This document shows, piece by piece, positions 12,621-24,796 of a DNA stretch of 64,000 nt. The stretch is from positions 32,183,039-32,247,038 of the forward strand of contig VZDJ01007747.1 of assembly GCA_008694505.1 (NCBI GenBank). The letters run 5' to 3'. The stretch's first letter is position 1; each line of letters starts with the position of its first letter. The notes below the pieces were generated by a model that saw only the letters and a program-made list of their open reading frames with translations, searched no databases and had not been told where the DNA came from. This stretch comes from Cyanoderma ruficeps. Lineage: Eukaryota > Chordata > Aves > Passeriformes > Timaliidae. The position numbers and the translations under genes are program-made.

Positions 12621-15401
12621 TTTTTAAAATTACCTGAAAAACAAAAGCCTACTTATCAAGTTTACAGGTTTGCTGATGGTAACAAAACCCCAGTTTACTT
12701 CTTTAATAGTCACACAAAATACGTTTACAGCTAAAAAATAACATTATGTGAATACTTGCTATTTTAAAAAGTGGAAAAAACCATTTTTTTATAAAACATG
12801 CTTGATAATTCAGTAAATTATTTCAGATAATATTTTGGGTTTAAAAATAAATATAAGTGGTTGAAAATTATTCAACAGCTCCTTGAAACCCATTAGCCTT
12901 GGCTGTCATTCCTAAAGGAACAAGAAAACTCATGCATTTAGGAAAGTACAGACCAGTAGTTACATCTGGCACTTTGCTGGATTTATTACCATGAACAGAA
13001 TGTCAATAGGAAGGATGCTACCACCTTATTTTCTGACTTTATCAAAAGCAATACACTGGAGAAGGCATGTGAAGATAGGCAAGCCTTACTACTGAAAGGG
13101 GAATATGCATCCTGGAAGAAATGCTTTGCATCAAAACAGCTTTAGGAACAAAAACTGTTTCCCCGCAGAGGTATTTCTGATTCTGGATATTTTATTGTGA
13201 AGGGTTTTGCTCCTCTATTGTGATGCTGAAATGGTTAACAGCAAACTTTCGAAATGAGATTTGAAAAGCTTGATGAAAGAGCCTGATGTTTTGCCTGATT
13301 TTTCTTTTCCTCTGTGGACAAAGGCCTTGAATGCTGAAGGCTGAAAAGCCTATTATCACCAGAAAGAAATGTAAGTAAACAAGGCATTACAATAATGAAT
13401 TCTACAGTACATGAAGGCAAGAACCAGTTTTGTGCAGCAAGCAGTGGAAGATTTGGCTGTATCTTGGCAATTTTTCAAAAATGATAACAATAAGAGGTTT
13501 TGTCACTGCAGACATGTAAATCAAAAGGATATTTCAGAACTAAAAATGATACTGAGAGTTTCTAACCATTGACCCCAAACCAGCATTCAAAAATAGACAT
13601 TAAAACTAAGAAGCTATAATCCTACAAGCCATGCACAATCAAACCTAAAGAGCTAAAAAGATTGAATTTTTAAAGTCCATTTGAAATTAGGTTGGCAATA
13701 ACTACCCTTATCCACAGGAGAAGAATTTCTGATATTCAAAGTTAAGATATGATAAAAAGAAATAATCCAAAAATTATACCAAGTGTATATTTCACAACCA
13801 GCATTTGAAATGATCTGATATTCCCCAAGCTTGTTCCTAAATAAACAGCAAAAACAGAGGCCACGCACAAAGGTAGTTTGGACTAGCAGATGCAGAGCAT
13901 TTTATTTGTAAGAAGTTAAAGATTGCATAAGTGAAATGTGAAGATTGTGTAATTTGATATTGAGGCTTTTTATAGTGTATTAACAAACTATGCAAATATG
14001 CCTAAAAGCAAATAAAACCAGCAGCTTGGCCAAAGTGGGGCAGTAGAGTTTTGGCAGAGCAGAAGGGATCCAGTTAAAACTGATTTACCGGTGGAACTTA
14101 AATCTGCTTGAAACTCCCGAAGCAGAAGAGAGCATCCGTGTCTGTGAGCAACGCCTTACAAACTCTAAAAGAACAAAAAAAGTAGACAAAGTTTGCAACC
14201 CATTAATGGTGAATTGAACATTTTGCACTGCCTGTCTCATCTGTGAGGGAGGGCAAGAGCCCTTCCTGCAGCAGTGAGGTGTAGCTTTTTAGTGCCACTG
14301 ACAGCAGAGCACTGCTGACTTATCTGGGGCATCCTATGGGAATGAGCAGTGTCACTTCAAGAGACACATCCTAACAGCATGCAGGATTGGACTAGGCACT
14401 TGTTCCTTTCCTCACCTAAGCCCTCCTTACATACTCATATGAAGACAAGCAAACAAAAGAGCAAAAGAAGGCTTAAACAAAACACATACTCCAGTGAAGT
14501 GTAATTCCACTGCAGATGGGGTGCAGGTGTAATTGAGGTATTGGAACCAACCTCACTGAGATCCACACTGCATCTGGCACTGCCTGGGCCTGCAACACTG
14601 AAGTTCCTTTTCTTTACATCTTACTTCCTTTTCTCTTACATCAAGTGTGACAGATTCACAGCCTTCCCTTTGGGATTTGCCCCTTGAGTAATTTGTCAGA
14701 TCCAGGTTTGCAGAGGGGGAACACAGGAAGTTTAGGCAGCAAAACCCCTCAAATCTCAGTTCATGACTTTGTGTTCCCCTGCATCAATCCTTCCCACAAG
14801 CTCAAAAGACTCAACTTGACAATCCTGATGCCTGAAAGGTCAGCACAGAAAAGGCAGAACAGCCTCTGAGAATGTTTTGGCATAGGACCTAGGCCAGGAA
14901 GAGTACCTGAGATAATTGGATTTGGGTGAAGATGACTTTTGGGGTACAGAGTCCCCTTGTACTGATGGTCCTCAAAAAGTCAGCACCCAAGCTGCAACAT
15001 GAGGAAGGCAAACCCAAACTAAGGATTTAGTCAATGGGAAAACCTTCCCTCCTGGAAGGATCAGATTGGGCTTATATCCAGGTTTGAATCATCCCAAGCT
15101 ATAAGTATTTCTGTACAGCTCAGTGAATTCCAGTGTTAATAATGCACAAATCAGTGCCAGTCCAAGCCTTCTCCAGGACCAGAAGTGAGAATAAGATGCC
15201 ACAAACAGAGTAACATCCCCCCACAAGTTCAGAAATTTCTGTGTGGGGTTGGGTGGCAGAACACGGCATGGTCTTGTACAGTTAAGGATACTTTTGAGTA
15301 GAGCAGAAAAGTTCAACATGTTCTGAATTAGTATCTTCTAATCCAGACTGCCTAAAAAGATAAGATTTTTCAGGAGCAGAAACACCTACAGAGAAAAACA
15401 A

Positions 15402-15463
15402 AGTAAAAAAAACAAAACAAAAAAAAAACAAAAAACCCAAAACAAAACAAAAAAACCCCCACC
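15402..15463. repeat. A-rich low-complexity tract (AAAAC type)
   Basis: Runs of A broken by single C residues, ending in a short C-run. It could be a decayed poly(A) tail of a retroposed sequence, but no retroposed body is recognisable upstream. Confidence 0.75.
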
Positions 15464-15951
15464 AACAACAGAAGGCCTTGACCTCTTTAAGATCTACAGT
15501 AATAAAGTATATTTACATGAATCGTGACATTGGTAAACTGTGACACCTTTGTTAAGATTTCTACAACTGGCCCAGAGTAGAGCTGAAACCTCTGCTCTCC
15601 GGGGAAATGTCCACTTCCCTAAAGGTCTGCCCCAGCTTCAACATGGAGCTGAACAATTGAAAAAGGAGCCCATAGTTTCAGTTAGCACCAAAATTAGAAT
15701 TGAGAGCAAAGGTTTCATTCATGATTTGTCCCTGCTAGATCAGCTCTGCTGAAGGCAAGAAAAGTTAGTTTCAGTTAAAGCTCCAGCTCAGGATATATAA
15801 ACAAACTAAATAAAGTGTCAGAAACTATGATCTTTTTCAGTGATAAATAGTCTACTTGGGTTTTTACTGATTCTATTTGATAAATCATTTTAATGTACAT
15901 GTGAGGTAATATTTTCATGCCAATTTGAGTTGCTTGGTGCTGACCAAGCTG

Positions 15952-15994
15952 ATATATATATATATATCCTATATATATATANACGATATATATA
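15952..15994. repeat. TA dinucleotide repeat with an unresolved base
   Basis: Alternating TA over about 40 bases, interrupted by CC and by an N at 15982. The N is the only ambiguous base I noticed and marks a local assembly or polymorphism uncertainty. Confidence 0.85.
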
Positions 15995-16737
15995 CATACA
16001 TCCATACAAAAATGAGGATGAACTAAGTAGACAAATCAAATAGTATCAATATTTGTACTGTGAAACAAAACTTGATTATTTGCTGAAACATGGAATTAGG
16101 CATTAATACTTCATAATGTGGAAACCTTTATTTAAAAATACAAAAATTTATATTTCTCCTATTATTGTTAGAGAGACCTAATCATATACTGCTTTCAGAG
16201 ACAGAAATTGCTACCATGAATGTGAAAATTCTCGTTTAAATAATGTGCAAGGCAAACAAAAATAACTACGTAATTTTCCACATAGACTTTTTATTCAGAA
16301 GTAGCTGGTACTTAGTACACTTACTGGAAGCAATGGGATTACAGGTGATCATGCAACTTTCAGCAGTATAAGTTACTAAACTTTCTGCCTTATCAACATA
16401 TCTCAAGAATGCAGAAAATTTATTGCTGTTATAATGAAAAAGTTGTTGCAATAGCCATTGGGCTGGTATATTTTTTCTCAGCATTAAATGGTTCCCCTAG
16501 AATTTTCTACTTTTCACATACATAATTAATTCCCTATGGATTGAGGTGATTTGGTAACTCATTGACAACCTCAAAATACTTTATGTATTCAGAAGTTGAA
16601 CCTGATATTTGTAATAAATTACTCCATTTGAATTAAAATATAGGTAGTGAACTACAGCTTCCAGACACACTCTACACTGTTCATGTTGAGTAGGTCAGAA
16701 AACCATTAAAGTGTTACTGTAAAATTCAAGAAGGTCT

Positions 16738-16761
16738 GGGGGGTTGGGAAGGGTGGTGGGG
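16738..16761 (+). other. Canonical G-quadruplex motif
   Basis: G-runs at 16738-16743, 16746-16748, 16751-16753 and 16758-16761 are separated by loops of 2, 2 and 4 bases. This satisfies the standard four-run pattern. It lies in AT-rich intergenic DNA with no promoter signs nearby. Confidence 0.7.
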
Positions 16762-17766
16762 AATGGGATGAACCAGAGTGAGAACAACCAGGAAAACCTA
16801 GAGAAATGCTCAAATTCCATAAACTATATAGACTTAGTGTATGTTATTTATCCAGAGAAGACAATGTTGTGCAGGAGTGAGGAATAACACATGATATGAA
16901 GAGGAATTGCATGGCAAATCAATTTATTTTTTGTGAAAGGAAAGGAAGCTCTAAAATGCTGTCATTGGATAATTAATCCTAATAGGAGAGTGTAGATTTT
17001 AGGCCATGTGCCAGCCTGGTTACCTGTGGAAGCTATTGAGTGGATTGAGGACAAAAAAGCATGACATATCTGGTTTTTGGGGGTTTTTTTGGTGGCTATA
17101 CTTGTACCCTTTAATTTCCAACCTAAGAACAGACTCATGGAATAGAGGAGCTTTGCTGAGAATTGTGTCCAAATTAACAAGTTATAATGGGTTTTTTTTC
17201 ACTATGAACTTGTACCTAGAAATATTTTCCCACTGTGGGAAGTCCATTTAGCTCACAGTGAACACTCCCCTTCTAACAGAAGCTTAACCTGGTGCCTGTT
17301 TAGGTACCACCCAGAGCTCTAAACTTCTTGACACTGTCAGGATCTATTTCACACTAAATATGAACATATCTAATGGGTACAGTCCCTGTTGGCCACCAGC
17401 CTGGTGCCTGGTCTAATTGCCAATTCTGACTACCTCAGAGGGTAATAGTGTTTTTCTGCTTTTGCTCGGCTTCTCTTCCCATTTTTCATTGGCCAGGGCC
17501 TTAAATTCTACACTTCATATAACCTGTTGGGTTACTGGTCCATGCAGCTGCACCTGAGAAACCAAAACCCTATTAGGCTGGGTGCTATACAAACATCAGC
17601 TTAAAGAACAAAAAGAGATTGATCCTGGCATAAGGAATTAGGCAGAAGGAGTATGCCTGAGGTGATGTAGCAATGCTAATAGATGTTTGCACATTTTATA
17701 AGACTTTCTTATAGAGTGTTTGAAAAAGTAAGTCTATTTGACAAAGTTAAGTCAGAAGAACTGACA

Positions 17767-17802
17767 AAAAAAAAGAAGAAAAAAGAAAAAAAAAAAAAGA
17801 AA
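17767..17802. repeat. Polypurine A/G tract
   Basis: Almost pure A with single G interruptions. No element body is recognised next to it. Confidence 0.75.
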
Positions 17803-19376
17803 ATCAAGGTGAAAGAGAGGAATGAACCAGTGCAGGTAGCACTGACCACAGTTTGAAATCAGGCTGGATTAGTTGATCCCAGAATACACACCATACCAGG
17901 TAGATCTAGTGTGCCTGGAAATTCATCCATTTGCCTTATTTGTAACAATGCAGCCTCTATTGTTTGTATAATAAAGTGCTAATGACTAGATAATAAAGAT
18001 CTACATGCCTTAGTAACATAGCATGTGCCATAGCAGCAGTCCTCTGCAGTTGAAAGACCTCACCTTGAGGGAAAAGAGATCCTCACTTCCTCATGTCTTA
18101 ACAGTCTTGGACAAGACTTCGGCCAAATTGACTCACTGGCTATTACTGGATTTTATGTTCTTTACAAAGAATTTTGGTGTTAGGTTTCTTTCTATTGCAT
18201 TTATAAAATTATGCTGCCTTTTACATATTTTATTCAGTTGGGGTTTTTTTTTACATAAATCGATTTACTGTGGTCTGGTTTTAATATTTTCAGTTAACTT
18301 CTTCTAAAATGAGTGCTTTGAAATGCTTTACTTTTTCAGGCTCTGTTTCCTGGAAAGTTGCCTGTGATTTCCAGTCAGGTATGGAAGTCTTCTGTCTCTT
18401 TGAGAACACATCTTCAGTGTCTGACTCCTCCCATTCACCACCTGGTGTCTCAGATTTCTGAGATGGAAGCGGGGCAAGGGTGGTGCTACAACTTTCAGCA
18501 TTACAATATTGAAGGTGTCCCCATGTAAACACCAATTAACCACAGCAAAAGTCTTAGAACAAATTCTTCTGCCCAGGCAAGCTAGGAGAGCTGAGCTTTT
18601 CCCTAAAGACTGGATGCTGCCAGTTTTCTGCATTTCAGTTAACTCAAATATCGGGGAACCTTCAGTTCTGTATCCCCAGAGTATAAAAACCACGGCTTTA
18701 CTCCCCCATCCTATTCCTTAGACTTACTGAAAAAAGTCCCTGCAGACATTTTTACTTGTATAATCAACTTATGGGTTAAACTCATCAAGGAATAAAGAAT
18801 AGGTATCGTATCAACAATTCACTACTGCAGTAAATCGCATTTGTTAAAATTAGAAACTTGTTAAATAGGGCCTTGATGATAATTGCTAAAGTTGAGTATT
18901 TATGGTAAAGTGATACAGACTTAGTCATTAGAAAAGCAAAATTCAGCATTTTGAAACTTGGTTTTCACTGACTATTGAAATTCAATATGCTATCACTGGA
19001 ATTATTTATTGATCTATTTAACAGTTTTACAGACCATTGCTGTATACTTGTTAACCATCTTTTATGTTCAGCCCATCTTGTACTATGACACATTTCCTGG
19101 TTGAACTATGAGCAATAAATTCCATGTTTGCTATGTGTTTTTGCAAAACTATAAAATCTGTGGAGGCATAAAAAAAAATAAAATTTATAACACAGATGAT
19201 GCCCAGACATTACTTTCCCACTGAAAATCCTAAGGGCTGACTTGCATAGGAATCTAGATGAGCACTTCCTCCTGATTTCAGTAAAACTGATGAATAAGTC
19301 CTCAAAGTAACTTAGCCACTGAAATATCTTACTCAGAGATGACTGCCATCTAATACCATCTCCTTTCCTGATTTAG

Positions 19377-19492
19377 GAACCTGTAGGATCAGAGAGCACT
19401 TGTGGGAGAAGAAAGCTGCTTTGCCAGATACAATTGCAGTTTGGAAAAGACAAGCCCCGAGAGATGCAGATACAGCACCTAACTCAGATCAG
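19377..19492 (+). other. Candidate unassigned exon A
   Basis: A pyrimidine-rich acceptor ending TTCCTGATTTAG precedes 116 bases that end at a CAG|GTATGC donor. One frame (two bases, then 38 codons) is open throughout and ends exactly on a codon boundary, including residues WEKKAALPDTIAVW. The next exon-like segment (20012-20059) can continue this frame. I do not recognise the peptide. Splice-like pairs arise by chance in tens of kilobases of vertebrate DNA, so this is only a candidate, for either a coding or a long non-coding transcript. Confidence 0.15.
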
Positions 19493-20011
19493 GTATGCTC
19501 CTTCAGTTGGATCCCAAGGGATGAGACACATCCTGCGACCATGCTCTGCTCCTGTTCACAGCCCAAACTTCAATCAACATTTTCCATCCCCTGGGTCAGT
19601 TGAGGATGGAACTTCCCAGCTGTCCACTGCTGCTGTTCACTTGATATAGTTAGCACAGAAACAAAGAGAGGCAGAACATATAGAATACTGTTAATTAACA
19701 GAACACTCCTGCTCCAAGGAATATCTTTTATTTATTCATAACACAATATCTCTAAGAAAAGACATTTGGAAAGTACAGAATAACCAAATAACTTGCCCAT
19801 GGGGCATCTGGTAGAGCTGAATTAAGCATTTTGTGGATCACAGAGAAGAAGAAGGGTATGAATCTTAGTTCTTCATCTCCCTAACGGATGCTCTAACTAC
19901 CCAACTCCTATGGACATATGCACACAGTCTCTCCCCCACTCACTCCCTCTCCCTCCTTCTGTTTCATGCTTCGAGCCCACCCACTGACTGTCCTCCTGTT
20001 TCTTTGCACAG

Positions 20012-20059
20012 ACTGAGATGTTGGCTTTGGCACTGGGCAGCAGTGATAGCAAACCATAT
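20012..20059 (+). other. Candidate unassigned exon B
   Basis: A strong acceptor (pyrimidine tract ending TTTCTTTGCACAG) precedes 48 bases that end at a TAT|GTAAGT donor. The length is 16 codons, and frame 0 is open (TEMLALALGSSDSKPY). It follows candidate exon A after 519 bases and keeps its phase. No homologue is recognised and there is no expression evidence. Confidence 0.15.
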
Positions 20060-22977
20060 GTAAGTTTCTATATGCTAAAGAATGGAAATATTTCCTAGTT
20101 GAGTCTTGTCCTAATAGTTGTACCAATTTTGTCAACTATAAATCTGCTATTTTTAAAAGAATTGATAGAGTTTTCCCATTATATTTTTTGCATATTTTAA
20201 AAGAAGCAATTAAAGAGAAGAAAAAAAAAAAGGTTGAAAGATACAGCTGCAACTGAAAATGTTTAGAAAATGAAAATCAAGTTTTACACTCCAGTACCCA
20301 AATTCAGCTAAGACATACTTGGACTAGGACAATTAAATTGCCACACTTTTGCTGACTTCAAAAAACTTTCGTGCAGTATTTCCATATGTATCTCTATTTT
20401 TTGATTAAATGAAAAGAATAGAGGAAAAAAAAAGAGCTTGTGTGTAAAACTTACCCTTTTACCACATTTGCTAATGACAAATAACACAGCATCAGTATTG
20501 GATTTGCTTGGAATTGAAGAACAAGATCTTCAGATGTCTATAAAAGAGAGGTCAAGTATTTCAGCTTTAAATGTAGTACTAAAAGCCAAGGAGAAAACCT
20601 TGCAAAAGAAAATGAGATATGAGTCTTTGTTATCCATGTGGGTGGGTTTTCACCAACATCTCTTTTCCTCAGTCCTGGTGCTCCGTGAGGACCAGGAAAG
20701 CAAGACTTGTGGCACTTAAATTCACTAGTTGGCCTTTATGTTGGGATAGTGCTCAGCAGCTGGGCCAGGCAAATCAGTCAGCTGGGCCACAGGCACAATA
20801 GCTCACCCTGAAATCTGAAGCAAGGGCAGCCAAGTGTACATTGAGCTGTCCTCTACACTTGAAAGGACGTGGCTGTTTGTCACAGCCTCTGGGAAAGTAT
20901 GAGCAGGTATGTGATCTTTTACTTGCAGCCTTGGACAATCTTTTGGTAACCTTATGTTGGTGCCAAGACCTCACTGTTTTTTTCTGTCAGTACACCTAGC
21001 TGCAAACTGACCAGAAATTAGTCCTCAGTATTTTAAGGGGATTAGTCCTAAGTATTTTAACAGCAAATCTTCTCCAATAACTAGAAAAAGCATTTATCCT
21101 TTCATCAATAAATATTTTCAAGCACTGCAAAAGCTAAACAAGAGAGCTCCAAAATTTTGGGAATACTAAGTCCTGATTGATTAAAATTAAGCATTTCTAA
21201 TGAAAGAACTGATTGCCTCATTCACACCTCAGAGTCTTGCAATATTTCATGAAGTATTTGAGGAACGCAGGTTTTAAATGAAAATACAACATTTTTAATG
21301 CAAAATTCAACACAGTAATTGCAGCTAAGAAGCCTGAACTAGTGAAATAGGCATTGTCCCTTTCTGTCATTTTATTTGTAAATCCATATTCTCTCTGGTG
21401 GGTCAGGTTTTGTTTTAATGCATTTAAATATTGTGGCACATTACATTGTAAGATGGGGCTTAACTGCTAGAATGGAAGAGTGTTGATTTTATGCCATGCC
21501 TTGCGATAAATGTGCCTTTGTGTAAAGCAGTAAAAATTGGTAGAGATGGGATACAAGTAGCAGTAAAAAGAAAAATGTTGAGACTCTTTTAAAATACATC
21601 CTGCAGTTTAGCTATAAAGCTCCTTATTTTTAGAAAACCAGTAGAATTGTTCAGGCTCTGCCCCTGCAGTTTCAATAGCAGTCTAGTGCTTTAAAACCCT
21701 GACCTTGAAAAGAAAGCGTTTACATTGTAAATGTACTGGCAGTATGGAGACTATTCTATGACTGAGTATCCAACTGCGGCAAAAAGTTCAGAAGCAGGTT
21801 TTCTTTCTTCTGAAAGGCCTAATCCGTGGGGCTTTTTCAGTGGTAAAAGCACTTGGCACTAATTGTGACTTACTTCTAGCAGTGAACCTGTATAATTCTC
21901 AAATTTCACAAAGCCAATTAATTCCCATGAATGCCAGGAATCACAGTCTTTGATAGGTTTTAATATACAGCATTTTTTGATGCTTAGATTTTCTGCAAAC
22001 ATAGGGGACCTCTCAAAGCTGCTTCGTGTGTCTAAAATGAAATGTGGTTTCATAGCTTGGGATCACACACCAGTTTATGATGACCAGAGTACTTAAAGGA
22101 TAAGCAGAAAACAATCTGTGGAGGTACCACAGGGATGAAGTGTGGCACTGGAGGGATGCTCAGCCCCCCTGCTCTTGGGCTGCCTGTCAGAGGAAGGAGG
22201 ATGGAGAGGAGACAATGAGCAGCTGCAAGGACTCCCTTCATTGAGTCCAATTCATGGCAAATCCTTTGTAAAATGTCTCAACTTCAAGAATCTCCTCGAA
22301 AAAGGTCCACTTGCCCCCACTGCTCACAAAGCTAACAGGTTCTCAGCTCGGCTCTTAAGACCTTGGTCACCACCCTATGGGTTTAGGGAGATTTCTCTCT
22401 TGCTTCTAGAGCACAGATTTACCAGTTTTATTATGGACAAAAAATGAATGCACCTCTCCAATCTTACAATTCTCATCCTTTAAAAACAGGTTGAGTATTC
22501 TGAGCATTAATAACACAAATCTGTTAATTTGGGCTAAAATTAAACTGGTTATTTAAAGAAATTTAACATCTGTTCTTTGACCTGAATAATCTTAAAACAA
22601 CAGGCTCTCTCAACTCTCCATGTATTTAAAATTAATCAAAAACTTGTGCACAAGCTGTACTATGTAAAAATAGATTGTACCTAAGGTAAGTTGCTAATTA
22701 TTGTTTTATCCAATTGTTGTAAATATGCAGGATGCAAAGAGGGTCAGATCAACAGTTAACTCTTAAATAGAGCTACTTCAGTGATGTAGCTGGTCCCCAT
22801 CCTCCTCTTCAGCTTATCTTCACCAAACAAATCTGCTAGATATGACAGGGATTCAGCTCTAGGAGGTCATGTCAAGTCTCCAGTATTCGTATATTTTTTT
22901 GCACTGGTTAAAGCTGGCATTAATGACTGAAAGGTCTCTTCATGTCATTGTTGTCTCAACAACAAATTGAAGACAGG
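20060..22977. other. Intergenic DNA, no gene seen
   Basis: No gene, RNA gene or mobile element is recognised. The frames present are short and shadow one another. A short poly(A) run lies near 20221-20232. A consensus-like donor (AAG|GTAAGT near 22686) has no convincing partner acceptor or open frame. Confidence 0.55.
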
Positions 22978-23524
22978 TGTTCTGGCTTCAGCTGGGATGG
23001 ACCTAATTTCCTCCCTAGTAGCTGGTATTGTGCTGTGTGTTGGATTTAGGATGACAATAATATTGATATCACACTGATGCTTTAATGACCAGTGTTTACA
23101 CTAAGTCAATGACTTCTCAACTATTCATTCTGCCTGCTAGTGAAGAAGGTGCAGGTGCCTGGAGCTGGGAGGGGACACAGACAGGACAGCTGACCCCAAT
23201 GGACCCAAGGGATGTACCACATCATATGGCATCATAGTGAACAAAAACTGGGGGGAGTTGGCTGTGGGGCAGTGGCCACTGCTTAGGGACTGGCTGGGCA
23301 TTGGCCAGTGGGTGGTGAGCAATTGCATTGTGCAGAGCTTGTTTCGCATATCCTTTTATCATTATTGCTATTTTCCCTTGCCTTTCTGTCCTATTAAACT
23401 GTCATCATCTCAGCCCATGAGTTTTACCCTTTTTCTCTCCCAGAGTTCTCTCCCAGATCTCATTGGAGGAGGGTGAGAAAGCAGCTGTGTGATGTTGAGC
23501 TGCCCGATGGGTTAAACTGCAACA
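22978..23524 (+). mobile_element. Solo LTR of an avian endogenous retrovirus
   Basis: The element begins TGTTCTGGCTTCAGCTGGGA and ends in ACA at 23522-23524, the TG...CA boundaries expected of a retroviral LTR. Its interior matches a long terminal repeat type that I recognise from bird genomes. It has a T-rich 3' part and an ATTAAA polyadenylation signal at 23393-23398, which sets the plus orientation. No internal gag, pol or env sequence lies on either side, so this is a solo LTR left by recombination. Flanking bases (ACAGG before, TGCTG after) do not form a target-site duplication, which suggests age or rearrangement. The subfamily cannot be fixed without a repeat library; an ERV-L-like class is my guess. 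Confidence 0.85.
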
Positions 23525-23599
23525 TGCTGCACCAGTAGCAGATCCCTTCAAGTTGCACGACTGTGTAACTTCAAGTATCACAAGTGTGCTAAAGAAGCC

Positions 23600-24290
23600 T
23601 GATGAATTCTACTGCTGGGCAAGATCTAGAAATTTCATTAGCTGATCATACCCTGCTATATTGAATGACGTAACTAATGAAATAATTAAAAATAAAACCC
23701 CACCAATTGAGGGCGAGTTCCATGAATTTGTGCTAAATATGATATAATCATGACCTTCAGGAGCAGTGTTGTGAAAATTTGATGTTGGGCCATCCTCAAA
23801 AAGGCTACTGAGGCAGCAATTATTCCTAAACAGGCTCGCAAGTCTCTCAAATGTCCTCTGTGTTATGCTTCTTAAGTAAATAATTGGTCCTCTCTTCGCA
23901 TCACAGCTGGACAGCTTAATACAGAGCTGGTTATATTCCAGTGTCAATGGCAGCTTAATAGTTATGTCCAGGGACTCCCTTTGACAAGATAAATAATCAG
24001 GTCACTATACACTGCTTGCTACACATTCGATTGAATCCCACCTGCAAGAATTCATCAAACGAAGCCAACAAGACAATGTCGTTCTAGCAGTTGATATTCT
24101 GAAGTAAAACAGTGTCAACTCAAAGGTCCATCAAGCAGTCAATGCAGACTTCAAAAAATGATAGTAGAAGGTCACAGCCTTGCCAAATAAACCCACCTTG
24201 TTAACAGAGAAAGCACAAAATAGCTATGCATTTTTAAGGTTTTATAAATAAACCAGGGCAGTCAGTCTGGGAGTTAATTTTCATTTAAAA
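23600..24290. promoter_or_regulatory. Candidate conserved non-coding element next to the LTR
   Basis: Unique sequence of mixed composition follows the LTR. It retains many CpG dinucleotides for intergenic DNA (for example TGACGTAACTAATG near 23667, TCGCAAG near 23836 and ATTCGATTG near 24027) and several TAAT/ATTA cores. A long minus-strand open frame (23609-23947) starts at TTG rather than ATG and has no family motif, so I do not call it a gene. CpG retention and lack of repeats fit a constrained regulatory element, but this is inference. Confidence 0.25.
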
Positions 24291-24432
24291 GTTTATCTTG
24301 AATAAAAGCAATGCTCTGTTCCTCTGATCTTAGTAAAATAGGGGATTCTTTATACTCTCAAAGTATTTAAAGCTATAAAAGACTGTGCCCTATCTATCCT
24401 CTAACACAGTGTTGTAGGATTAACAAGCATTT

Positions 24433-24447
24433 CCCCCCCACCCCCCC
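24433..24447 (-). repeat. C7-A-C7 tract
   Basis: Two runs of seven C separated by one A. It is a homopolymer-type tract prone to slippage and could form an i-motif, or a quadruplex on the other strand. Confidence 0.75.
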
Positions 24448-24796
24448 ACTAAATGCTGTTTTTAGAATTTCTTCTGCAGAAAATTTCATGGACAGTGTGA
24501 AAAACTTCTCATTCAAAATGGCTGCTTTTTCCTCAATGGAAGTGACTTCCCAGTGCAAAGTTGCATCTATACTCTGCTGAAATAATCAGAGTCAGAGTAT
24601 ACCCCACCAGACTCCTTGCCCTGGCTCTCTGAGGGCATATTTATGGTTATGGCATTGGTTAGACTGAGCTCCCAGTGTCCACAGTATGAAACACTCAGGC
24701 TGTCCATCAGTCTCAGCCACCTTTTCAGCATATGGTATGAGGCACAGGCTGAGCGCCCTCCTAGGAAACATGCCAAGAAATCCAGTCTGCAGGCTG

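Larger units (their letters stand above)
9501..19376. other. Gene-poor intergenic DNA
   Basis: No gene is recognised. The segment contains an AAGC tetranucleotide run (about 12600-12618), an A-rich tract (15402-15463), a TA dinucleotide repeat with one ambiguous base (15952-15994), a G-quadruplex motif (16738-16761) and a polypurine tract (17767-17802). The longest open frame (18328-18693, minus, 121 codons) has no recognisable domain and overlaps other frames on both strands. Confidence 0.6.

Noticed and set aside
18328..18693. 121-codon minus-strand ORF
   Set aside because: It overlaps frames on both strands, has no domain, signal or conserved motif, and its length is expected by chance in this much DNA.
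23609..23947. 112-codon minus-strand open frame
   Set aside because: It starts at TTG, not ATG, and lies in a block that looks regulatory rather than coding.
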